From contig NZ_PVNK01000190.1 in the NCBI RefSeq assembly GCF_002994615.1, forward strand, positions 1-64,000: a DNA stretch of 64,000 nt, read 5' to 3'. Shown here one piece after another: positions 7,851-15,097 of this stretch. A program made the translations under genes and the position numbers. Each line of letters begins with the position of its first letter. The stretch's first letter is position 1. Under the pieces are notes generated by a model. It did no database searches. It saw nothing but the letters and a program-made list of their open reading frames with translations, and had not been told where the DNA came from. This stretch comes from Enhygromyxa salina. GTDB taxonomy: Bacteria > Myxococcota_A > Polyangia > Nannocystales > Nannocystaceae.

Positions 7851-10241
7851 TCACAAGCTCGCCGCGCGACTGATCCGGACCGCGTGCAGTCGGGCGAGCT
7901 GCTCGAGGTCCCCCCAGCGCGCGGTCGACATCGACGTCCGCGCGAGCAGCTCGCACTCGCGGGAGCCGCTGCCGTGGTCCAGGCCCGCCTCACCGCCCGC
8001 AACCACGTGCCAGACCACGGCGGACTCGCTCCCCAGCTCACACGGCTCATTGGGCGCCAAGATCCGCAGCGCGTCGCCCGAGTCGCCCGGGACGACCTCG
8101 AGCCGAGCGCCGAAGCGGTCGTTCGCGCCGGCCAGATCCGTGAAGCCGTCGTGGCTGTGGATCAAGCTGGCGTCCGCGTATTGAGCCAGCCCGGCCGGGG
8201 TGCCGTAGAAGACATGAACCTGTCCGGCGTCCTCGGCCGGGCCCTCGTCGTGGTCGGGGACGCCGATCGCCAGGTCGGCGCAGCCGAGGTTGTCGAAGTC
8301 GCCCGCGGCGACGCTCGCTCCGAAGTGCCCCTCGGTCTGGACGAGCTCACCGACGCTGGCGCGGCCCTCGAAGTACGCCCCATAAAAGCTGCTCAGGCCG
8401 CCCTCGGTCCCGTAGAGCACGTGCACGGTCCCGGCCTCGTGGACCCCGTCGACCGTCGCCCGCGGGCTGCCGATCGCGAGGTCCTCGCGCCCGTCGCAAT
8501 CGAAGTCGGCGCTGACGAGGGTCTCGGCGAAGAAGCTCCACGGCGCGGTCGCACCGCCGAGCCCGGGGGTATCCAGATCCATGATCTGGTCGCCCGACGC
8601 GGTCAGCCCGACGCTCGAGCCGTACAAGATGTGCAAGCTCCCAGCCCCGGCGCTCCCGCTGCGCGCCTCCCCGGGCGCGCTGACGGCGAGGTCGTCGTAG
8701 CCGTCACCGTCGAAGTCGCCAACCGCGAGGCCCGCCCCAAAGAAGTCCTCGCAGTCGGCCGCGCCGAGCACCCGGTCCGTGTCCGGCGACCAGATCACTC
8801 GCTCGCCTCCGCTGACGACGATCACCCGACCCTTGCCGCAGTCGTGGTCGGGATCCGAGAACACCTCGTCGTCGTACCCGTCGCCGTCGAAGTCCGCGAG
8901 CAGCCCGGCGCCGAGGTAGCCGCCGAGCCCCCCGGCCTGAAAGATGTCCGCCAAGAAGGTGTAGGCAGAGTCGAGGTAGGCGGCGTCGTACAGATGAGCC
9001 TGGACCGCGTCGACGTCGATCGGATCACCGAAGCTCCCCTGCTCGGCCAGCGCCAAGGCCGGGCCGACGTGGGCCTCGATCGCCGCGAAGCTGACCCAGA
9101 GGTGGTTGGGCATCGGGACCAGCCCCGCCGCGACATCGAGAGGTGGGCTCAGCCCCCAGCCGCCGCAGGTCGCCCCGCCGACGCTGTGCGCCGAGCAGCT
9201 GTTGGCCCAGTCTCCTCCCCCCGCTTCGTGCACGGAGGTCGGGAGGGCCCCGACACACTCGCCGGTCCAGACCAGCTCGTCCTCGCTGTTGAAGTCGTGG
9301 CAGGGCGTCACGTCCCGTTTGGCCTCTCGCTCGATCCAGTGGATGTAGGCCGGAGCCGCCTCGTACAAATTCAAACCGTGGAGGCCGCCGCCGTTGAGGT
9401 CGCCCACGACCCTCCAGCTGTCGTCGGGGAGGCGATACATGAGCGGGCCGCCCGAGTCGCCGACCTTGGTCCCGACGCCTGGGATCGGTGTGCCGTCCCA
9501 CTCGAACTCGGACTGGGTCACGAGCTGTGTCGGGCTGCCCGGCTTCGTCGCACCAAACCCGCCGAGGCCCTCGTTGTCCACCTGCACGTAGAAGGTCGGG
9601 TTGAACGAGCGCTTGTGGCCGCTGTACACGCCGGACTCGTAGCCCATGCCGACGGCGGCCGTGTCGAGGCCCGGGTAGGTGTGGTCCAGCGGCGAGCCGA
9701 TGCTCGGCGCGCAGCCGCTCCGCGACTTGGACTGGATGAGCTCGCAGCTCTCGGCCACCCACAGCTCCTCCCGGATCCAGTCCCGAATGCATCCGGTCGG
9801 GGCAATCAGCGGCACCGTCGGCACGCTCGCCAACCTTGGGTAATTGGCGTCGGTCGGGTCCAGCATACAATAGGCGAGGTCGACGCCGGCGTAGTGAGGG
9901 ATGCTGTTGGCGAGAATGACCGAGTCTCCGTTCGGATGCCGCATACACCCCAATTCCAGGTCGACGCTGACTGTGAACCTGTCGATGTCGGTGTCGGCGT
10001 CGCCGAAAGTCACAAAGTTCGTCTTTCCCGGGATCACGCAATGTCCCGCGGTGAGGACGACGCCGTTGCCGAGGTAAGACCCGGTACATTGGGCCGAGAC
10101 CTTCACCGTAGAAGGAAACGCGCACGTTGGCACCAGCGGCGCCGAGACCGGGTCCATGGCCTCGCAATGATCGGTCGACGCAAGCAAGAACACGACGCTC
10201 GACGCGAGCGTGACGACCACGCTACGAAACACACGCAACAT
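7851..10241 (-). CDS. Secreted trypsin-like serine protease with FG-GAP repeats
   Basis: A 796-residue secreted protein. A signal peptide (L-R-V-F-R-S, then a hydrophobic core ending near residue 28) precedes a chymotrypsin-fold domain with the triad T-A-G-H-C (His67), G-V-D-L-A-Y (Asp121) and G-D-S-G-G-P-L (Ser263), and paired cysteines. From about residue 440 to the end there are at least four FG-GAP/integrin-alpha type repeats, each with a calcium-binding core such as D-F-D-G-D-G-Y-D-D-L-A-V-S (one reads D-F-D-N-L-G-C-A-D-L-A-I-G). The repeats should form a propeller for binding a surface or substrate. There is no MYXO-CTERM tail. The start is set by the signal peptide, and a TAGCTT hexamer lies six bases before the ATG. 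Likely role: extracellular proteolysis during predation, by inference. Confidence 0.9.
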   Translation of the reverse strand: MLRVFRSVVVTLASSVVFLLASTDHCEAMDPVSAPLVPTCAFPSTVKVSAQCTGSYLGNGVVLTAGHCVIPGKTNFVTFGDADTDIDRFTVSVDLELGCMRHPNGDSVILANSIPHYAGVDLAYCMLDPTDANYPRLASVPTVPLIAPTGCIRDWIREELWVAESCELIQSKSRSGCAPSIGSPLDHTYPGLDTAAVGMGYESGVYSGHKRSFNPTFYVQVDNEGLGGFGATKPGSPTQLVTQSEFEWDGTPIPGVGTKVGDSGGPLMYRLPDDSWRVVGDLNGGGLHGLNLYEAAPAYIHWIEREAKRDVTPCHDFNSEDELVWTGECVGALPTSVHEAGGGDWANSCSAHSVGGATCGGWGLSPPLDVAAGLVPMPNHLWVSFAAIEAHVGPALALAEQGSFGDPIDVDAVQAHLYDAAYLDSAYTFLADIFQAGGLGGYLGAGLLADFDGDGYDDEVFSDPDHDCGKGRVIVVSGGERVIWSPDTDRVLGAADCEDFFGAGLAVGDFDGDGYDDLAVSAPGEARSGSAGAGSLHILYGSSVGLTASGDQIMDLDTPGLGGATAPWSFFAETLVSADFDCDGREDLAIGSPRATVDGVHEAGTVHVLYGTEGGLSSFYGAYFEGRASVGELVQTEGHFGASVAAGDFDNLGCADLAIGVPDHDEGPAEDAGQVHVFYGTPAGLAQYADASLIHSHDGFTDLAGANDRFGARLEVVPGDSGDALRILAPNEPCELGSESAVVWHVVAGGEAGLDHGSGSRECELLARTSMSTARWGDLEQLARLHAVRISRAASL

Positions 10242-10247
10242 GCAGGC

Positions 10248-10253
10248 AAGCTA
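10248..10253 (-). promoter_or_regulatory. -10-like hexamer of a leaderless start (protease gene)
   Basis: TAGCTT on the minus strand ends six bases before the ATG. The same sequence and spacing precede both RCC1 genes, because the duplicated block includes this leader. Confidence 0.5.
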
Positions 10254-10394
10254 GCAGTCAACGCGCGAGCGCCCAGGGGGCGCGCAGATCGAGCCGCCGA
10301 GACTTCTTCGCGGCGCAGCCGGGATCAGATCCAAATCGCGGACGACATCGCGCGGCTCGCCTCGCTCGGGTGAGCGGCGCGCCGACCGGCCGGC

Positions 10395-11672
10395 TCACTC
10401 TTCACAGCTGGGCCGAAAGGGCACGTCGACGGGAAAGGCGATGAACAGCGGGCTCGGGTTCGAGGTACCGAGGCCGAGCTGGCCGTAGTTATTGATGCCC
10501 CAGCACCGGATCCCTTCGTCGAGCACGGCGCAGGTGTGCGTCCGGCTCAACGCCACGCTGTGCACGGGGCCCCCGACCTCGATGTCTTCGTCCGGCGGGG
10601 TGTAGAGGCGCGAGACCGTGGGGCCGTAGCCGAGCTCCCCGGGGCTGCCGTTTCCCCAGCAGCGCAGGCGCCCGCCCGCGAGCAAGACGCAGGTCTTGTG
10701 GCCGCCCATGACCACGCGCTCGACCGGCTCGCCGACGGGAACCGGGCCCATGTCCATCGGGGTCTCGTCGTCGCCAAGCCCCTCGATCGCGGTGAAGATG
10801 TCGCCGTAGCCGAGCCCGCCGTAGGCGGCGTGCTGTCCCCAGCAGCGCAGGGTCTTGTCTTCCAGCAGCGCGCACTGCGATCCGCGACCGGCGACCAAGC
10901 TCGTCGCCCGCCCGCCGAGCGGCACGTCGCCTGCTTGCGCCGGGGTCTCGTCGTCACCGATCACCTCTCCGGTTCCGTAGCCGAGGCTCCTGGAGATGCC
11001 CCAGCAGCGGACGCCGCCCGCGGCCAGCAACGCGCAGGTGGAGTAGTCGTCGCTCGCTACGAGCGCGATCGCGGGGCCCCCGAGCTCCACGTCGGGAAGC
11101 GTCGTGAGCACCTCGCTCAGCACCTCGCGCTCCCCCCGATCGACGCCGTCCCCATAACCCAACAGCGCCCCCTGTCCCCAGCAGCGAACGACGCCGCCGG
11201 CCAAGAGCGCGCAGGCGTGATCGTTGCCGCCGGCGAGCTGAAGGATGTCGCGCTCGGCGGTCAGCGTCGTCCCTTGTCGAGGCAGCAGATCGGTGCCCTC
11301 CTGGTATCCCGCGGAGAAGCTCCACCCCCAGCATTGAGCCTGACCCGAGTCGAGGATGGCGCAGCGCTCCCCGTGGCTGATCGAGTACAGCGCGCGGACC
11401 GGCGCGCCGATGTCGACGGGGCCCATGTCGCAGGGGTCTTCGTCGTCGCCGATGGGCTCGAGCTCGCCGTAGCCGAGCACGCCCTTGTAGCCGTTTCCCC
11501 AGCAGCGCAGCTCGCCGTCGCTGCGGATCGAACAGGTCGAGTAGTCAAAGCCGACGAGCTCGAGCTCGAGTTCGGTCGGGTAGGGGACCTCGTCGTCCGA
11601 GCAGCCAACGAGCGCGAGCGCAGCCACGAACACCATGGTTGACCTTCGCAGGTCGCGGCAATCACGCAACAT
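10395..11672 (-). CDS. RCC1-repeat lipoprotein, copy A
   Basis: A 425-residue protein with a lipoprotein signal (M-L-R-D-C-R-D-L-R-R, hydrophobic core, L-A-L-V-G-C) and then RCC1-type repeats spanning the rest. Each repeat of about 50 residues ends in a C-x-L-L-x-x-G-x-x-R-C-W-G type motif, with a conserved pair of Cys, and contains L-G-Y-G and G-D-D-E-T-P. The repeats should close into a beta propeller on the outside of the cell; myxobacteria have many such proteins and their role is not known. It is nearly identical to the next gene upstream and differs by substitutions that keep the frame. The start is supported by a TAGCTT hexamer six bases before the ATG. Confidence 0.9.
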   Translation of the reverse strand: MLRDCRDLRRSTMVFVAALALVGCSDDEVPYPTELELELVGFDYSTCSIRSDGELRCWGNGYKGVLGYGELEPIGDDEDPCDMGPVDIGAPVRALYSISHGERCAILDSGQAQCWGWSFSAGYQEGTDLLPRQGTTLTAERDILQLAGGNDHACALLAGGVVRCWGQGALLGYGDGVDRGEREVLSEVLTTLPDVELGGPAIALVASDDYSTCALLAAGGVRCWGISRSLGYGTGEVIGDDETPAQAGDVPLGGRATSLVAGRGSQCALLEDKTLRCWGQHAAYGGLGYGDIFTAIEGLGDDETPMDMGPVPVGEPVERVVMGGHKTCVLLAGGRLRCWGNGSPGELGYGPTVSRLYTPPDEDIEVGGPVHSVALSRTHTCAVLDEGIRCWGINNYGQLGLGTSNPSPLFIAFPVDVPFRPSCEE

Positions 11673-11678
11673 GCAGGC

Positions 11679-11684
11679 AAGCTA
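11679..11684 (-). promoter_or_regulatory. -10-like hexamer of a leaderless start (RCC1 copy A)
   Basis: TAGCTT ends six bases before the ATG, with no Shine-Dalgarno site between. Confidence 0.5.
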
Positions 11685-11825
11685 GCAGTCAACGCGCGAG
11701 CGCCCAGGGGGCGCGCAGATCGAGCCGCCGATACTTCTTCGCGGCGCAGCCGGGATCAGATCCAAATCGCGGACGACATCGCGCGGCTCGCCTCGCTCGG
11801 GTGAGCCGCGCGCCGACCGGCCGGC

Positions 11826-13103
11826 TCACTCTTCACAGCTGGGCCGAAAGGGCACGTCGACGGGAAAGGCGATGAACAGCGGGCTCGGGTTCGAGGTACC
11901 GAGGCCGAACTGACCGTAGTTATTGATGCCCCAGCACCGGATCCCTTCGTCGAGCACGGCGCAGGTGTGCGTCCGGCTCAACGCCACGCTGTGCACGGGG
12001 CCCCCGACCTCGATGTCTTCGTCCGGCGGGGCGTAGAGGCGCGAGACCGAGGGGCCGTAGCCGAGCGCCCCGGGGCCGCCGTCTCCCCAGCAGCGCAGGC
12101 GCCCGCCCGCGAGCAAGACGCAGGTCTTGAGGTCGCCCATGACCACGCGCTCGATCGGCTCGCCGACGGGAACCGGGCCCATGTCCATCGGGGTCTCGTC
12201 GTCGCCGACCGCCTCGAGCGCGGTGAAGATGTCGCCGTAGCCGAGCCCGCCGTAGGCGGCGTGTTCTCCCCAGCAGCGCAGGGTCTTGTCTTCCAGCAGC
12301 GCGCACTGCGATCCGCGACCGGCGACCAAGCTCGTCGCCCGCCCGCCGAGCGGCACGTCGCCTGCTTGCGCCGGGGTCTCGTCGTCACCGATCGCCTCGC
12401 CGGTGCCGTAGCCGAGGCTCGTGGCGGTGCCCCAGCAGCGGACCCCGCCCGCGGCCAGCAACGCGCAGGTGGAGTGGAAATCGCCCGCGACGATCGCGAT
12501 CGCGGGGCCCCCGAGCTCCACGTCGGGAAGCGTCGTGAGCACCTCGCTCAGATCCTCGCGCTCCCCCCGATCGACGCCGTCCCCATAACCCAACAGCGCC
12601 CCCTGTCCCCAGCAGCGAACGACGCCGCCGGCCAAGAGCGCGCAGGCATGATCGCTGCCGCCGGCGAGCTGAAGGATGTCGCGCTCGGCGGTCAGCGTCG
12701 TCCCTTGTCGAGGCAGCAGCTCGGTGCCCTCCTGGTATCCCGCGGAGAAGCCCCGCCCCCAGCATCGCGCCTGACCCGAGTCGAGGATGGCGCAGCGGTC
12801 CCCGTGGCTGATCGTGTACAGCGCGCGGACCGGCGCGCCGATGTCGACGGGGCCCACGTCGCAGGGGTCTTCGTCGTCGCCGACGGTCTCGAGCTCGCCG
12901 TAGCCGAGCAGGCCCTTGTAGCCGGTTCCCCAGCAGCGCAGCTCGCCGTCGCTGCGGATCGAACAGGTCGAGAGGTCAAAGCCGACGAGCTCGAGCTCGA
13001 GTTCGGTCGGGTAGGGGACCTCGTCGTCCGAGCAGCCAACGAGCGCGAGCGCAGCCACGAACACCATGGTTGACCTTCGCAGGCCGCGGCAATCACGCAA
13101 CAT
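11826..13103 (-). CDS. RCC1-repeat lipoprotein, copy B
   Basis: The same length (425 residues), signal peptide and repeat order as copy A. Differences are single-residue changes scattered over the protein, for example F-D-L-S versus F-D-Y-S, G-T-G-Y-K-G-L versus G-N-G-Y-K-G-V, and a small cluster in the fourth repeat (V-A-G-D-F-H-S versus V-A-S-D-D-Y-S). All changes keep the Cys and Trp-Gly positions, which suggests that both copies are under selection or that the duplication is young. Function unknown; a surface propeller is expected from the family. Confidence 0.9.
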   Translation of the reverse strand: MLRDCRGLRRSTMVFVAALALVGCSDDEVPYPTELELELVGFDLSTCSIRSDGELRCWGTGYKGLLGYGELETVGDDEDPCDVGPVDIGAPVRALYTISHGDRCAILDSGQARCWGRGFSAGYQEGTELLPRQGTTLTAERDILQLAGGSDHACALLAGGVVRCWGQGALLGYGDGVDRGEREDLSEVLTTLPDVELGGPAIAIVAGDFHSTCALLAAGGVRCWGTATSLGYGTGEAIGDDETPAQAGDVPLGGRATSLVAGRGSQCALLEDKTLRCWGEHAAYGGLGYGDIFTALEAVGDDETPMDMGPVPVGEPIERVVMGDLKTCVLLAGGRLRCWGDGGPGALGYGPSVSRLYAPPDEDIEVGGPVHSVALSRTHTCAVLDEGIRCWGINNYGQFGLGTSNPSPLFIAFPVDVPFRPSCEE

Positions 13104-13109
13104 GCAGGC

Positions 13110-13115
13110 AAGCTA
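13110..13115 (-). promoter_or_regulatory. -10-like hexamer of a leaderless start (RCC1 copy B)
   Basis: TAGCTT ends six bases before the ATG, as in copy A. Confidence 0.5.
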
Positions 13116-13430
13116 GCAGTCAACGCGTGAGCGCCCAGGGGGCGCGCAGATCGAGCCGGCGCGTCGCGCCCGGACTCGCGCGGGGCGACGGAGGTCGGCG
13201 CGCCCACTTTTGAGATGTCCGAATTTTTGGGGCAAGACCACACCACCCCGAAGTTAGTGCAAGGGGCCGTGACGCTGAGCAGGTGACAACGCAAACGACC
13301 GCTTCTGCAAGATGGTCGGCGTGCAGCTGTCGCCGCCGAGGGGGGTAGCGCAAGCTCCGCGTCGAGGCGGTTTTCTTGCATGCTGCGCAAGACGAGCATT
13401 GCGAGCTCGCAGCGCGTGGACTCCAAGCTG
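13116..13430. other. Gene-free gap between RCC1 copy B and the M23 gene
   Basis: The first 40 bases are the end of the duplicated leader. The remainder shows no plausible gene; it contains an AT-richer patch (gaatttttgggg around 13221) and a run of short inverted motifs near 13380-13415. Nothing else is recognised. Confidence 0.55.
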
Positions 13431-14234
13431 CTAGCGCTTCTCGTCGAGGACGAGCTCGCCGGCGTAGTCCTCGACGATCACCCGCTCGGGCGTGAAGTTG
13501 GCGGGGCTGGGGCGCAGCGTCAGCGTGAAGCGGCCCGGGTCGGACTCTCCGATCTCGAGGTGAAGGCCGAACTGTGTCTGGGTATCACGGTCGGGGTTGC
13601 CGACCGCGACCACGTCGGCATAGTCGACGGTCCGCGACTCGCCGCCGCCCTCGAGGGTGATCGCCTGGATGGTCATGGGGTGGTCGGGGATGTCGAGCAC
13701 GACCGCGTTGCCGTTGAACTCGACCCCCGGCGTGGGCATGTCGGCGTGGGGCAGGAGCTCGAGGGGGTTGTGGGCCAGGCTCTCGTCGGCGCCCTTGTGC
13801 TCGACGCCGAGCATGTAGTTCATGTGGAGGTGCTCCGAGCTGGAGCCCGTGCTGCCGCTGCGCCCGAGCGTGGTCCCGGCGTTGACGGTGTCGCCAGCGT
13901 CGACCGAGATCTTGCTCAGGTGGAGGTACGCGGACTTCTCGCCTCCGCCGTGGTCGATCAGGACCCAGTTGCCGGGGCCGGTCTGGCCGTTCCACTCGAC
14001 GGTCTTCTCGACGGTCCCGGCCTTGATCGCGCGGACCTTGGTGCCCTCGGGCACGGGGAAGTCGATGCCCGCGTGGAAGTCGTAGCTGCCGCTTTGATCA
14101 CGGGGGCCGAAGGGGGCGCTGACTTGGTCGGCGTCGGACTCGGCGGAATTGGCGATCGGCCAGACGACCTCTTCGCTGCCGCAGCCGAGCGAGAGGGTCG
14201 TGAGGAAGATCGTCGCTGCGAGCTCGAGGCGCAT
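13431..14234 (-). CDS. M23 (LytM) family peptidase-like lipoprotein
   Basis: A 267-residue protein with a lipoprotein signal (L-S-L-G-C, Cys18) and a LytM/M23 domain at about residues 38-170: zinc-ligand motif H-A-G-I-D (His54, Asp58), Y-L-H-L-S (His105) and H-L-H (His135, His137). All expected ligands are present, so it may be an active peptidoglycan endopeptidase cutting peptide cross-links, or an activator of amidases. The C-terminal 90 residues form an extra beta-rich domain of unknown role. The start is supported by TAACCT six bases before the ATG. It stands alone between two repeat-rich gaps. Confidence 0.9.
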   Translation of the reverse strand: MRLELAATIFLTTLSLGCGSEEVVWPIANSAESDADQVSAPFGPRDQSGSYDFHAGIDFPVPEGTKVRAIKAGTVEKTVEWNGQTGPGNWVLIDHGGGEKSAYLHLSKISVDAGDTVNAGTTLGRSGSTGSSSEHLHMNYMLGVEHKGADESLAHNPLELLPHADMPTPGVEFNGNAVVLDIPDHPMTIQAITLEGGGESRTVDYADVVAVGNPDRDTQTQFGLHLEIGESDPGRFTLTLRPSPANFTPERVIVEDYAGELVLDEKR

Positions 14235-14240
14235 GCTCGC

Positions 14241-14246
14241 AGGTTA
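14241..14246 (-). promoter_or_regulatory. -10-like hexamer of a leaderless start (M23 gene)
   Basis: TAACCT on the minus strand ends six bases before the ATG; no Shine-Dalgarno site. Confidence 0.5.
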
Positions 14247-14328
14247 TGATACGGCCAGCGCTCGTGCCAGAGGGGAGCCTCGAGGTCCCGCGCGAAACTG
14301 GGACCCTCTGTTTTGGGGTTCGCGGTGG

Positions 14329-14905
14329 GTGAGGCTGAGTCTTGGCCGTTGGGGTCCGCGCATGGCTGGAGGAGGTCCGAGTTCGGGGCGGCGCCTCTCC
14401 ATCGTTCGTTGATGAGGCTGAGCCTTGGCCGTTGGGGTCCGCGCATGGCTGGAGGAGGTCCGAGTTCGGGGCGTCGCCTCTCCATCTGGGGTGCAGAGGG
14501 CTCTTGGTGCGGCATCGCCATGTCGGTCGGGTGGGCGTCGAAGGTGCTTTTCGTACGGCGATACCCCGAACTCGGACCACCTCCAGCCTTTCTTGCGCTC
14601 TGCTCATTGCGGGGGGTGACCCCGCTCCGAAGCGCTGGGGGGCATCCGCGGTGGGGAGCTCGGGGTCGTTGATGAGGCTGAGTCTTGGCCGTTGGGGTCC
14701 GCGCATGGCTGGAGGAGGTCCGAGTTCGGGGCGTCGCCTCTCCATCTGGGGTGCAGAAGGCTCTTGGTGGGAAACCCCCATGTCGGTCGGGTGGGCGTCG
14801 AAGGTGCTTTTCGTACGGCGATACCCCGAACTCGGACCACCTCCAGCCTTTCTTGCGCTCTGCTCATTGCGGGGGGGACCCCGCTCCGAAGCGCTGGGGG
14901 GCATC
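14329..14905. repeat. Nested repeat: 260-bp tandem units with 25-base inverted arms
   Basis: An 80-base partial unit (14331-14410) is followed by a full 260-base unit (14411-14670) and a third copy (14671 to about 14905). Inside each full unit two arms of 25 bases, 14447-14471 and 14564-14588 in the second copy, are inverted complements with one mismatch and enclose 92 bases. The partial unit has only the left arm. Open frames across it on both strands are by-products. The whole gap 14235-15097 contains no supported gene. Confidence 0.88.
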
Positions 14906-14984
14906 TCGGCGGCCGTGCGTGGCAAAGTTGCAGACGCTTGGGGGCGCTAAAGGAGCCCCCTTTTAGGGGGCCACGGAGACCACG

Positions 14985-15074
14985 GCGAAGCTCATACCAG
15001 CCCACCGAGGGAGGGAGCGCAGCGACCGAGCGACCGGCCGCTTGCGGCCGTGCGTGGCAGAGTCGCAGATAGTC
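14985..15074 (+). repeat. Dispersed repeat, copy 2
   Basis: Matches the minus strand of 7427-7514 over its length. It is flanked by two direct copies of a short motif (cggccgtgcgtggca, near 14911 and 15046), each followed by ctaaagg or a close variant, and preceded by a hairpin of five C and five G around TTTTA (14955-14971). It lies just downstream of the CapA-like gene and may contribute its transcript end. Confidence 0.65.
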
Positions 15075-15097
15075 GGGGGGGTCTAAAGGAGCCGGGT

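Larger units (their letters stand above)
10242..13104. repeat. Tandem duplication, two 1431-bp copies
   Basis: Copy A (about 10242-11672) and copy B (about 11673-13103) each hold a 150-base spacer plus one RCC1 gene, and matching points are 1431 bases apart throughout. The spacer carries a small hairpin (gcgccc agg gggcgc) and a conserved coding-like tail (I-Q-I-A-D-D-I-A-R-L-A-S-L-G before a stop). A third, partial copy of the leader is found at 13104-13155. The same leader sits in front of the protease gene because copy A's outer edge coincides with the protease start codon. Confidence 0.92.

Noticed and set aside
7587..10373. 928-codon open frame on the plus strand across the protease
   Set aside because: Antisense to a trypsin-like protein with complete catalytic triad and FG-GAP repeats.
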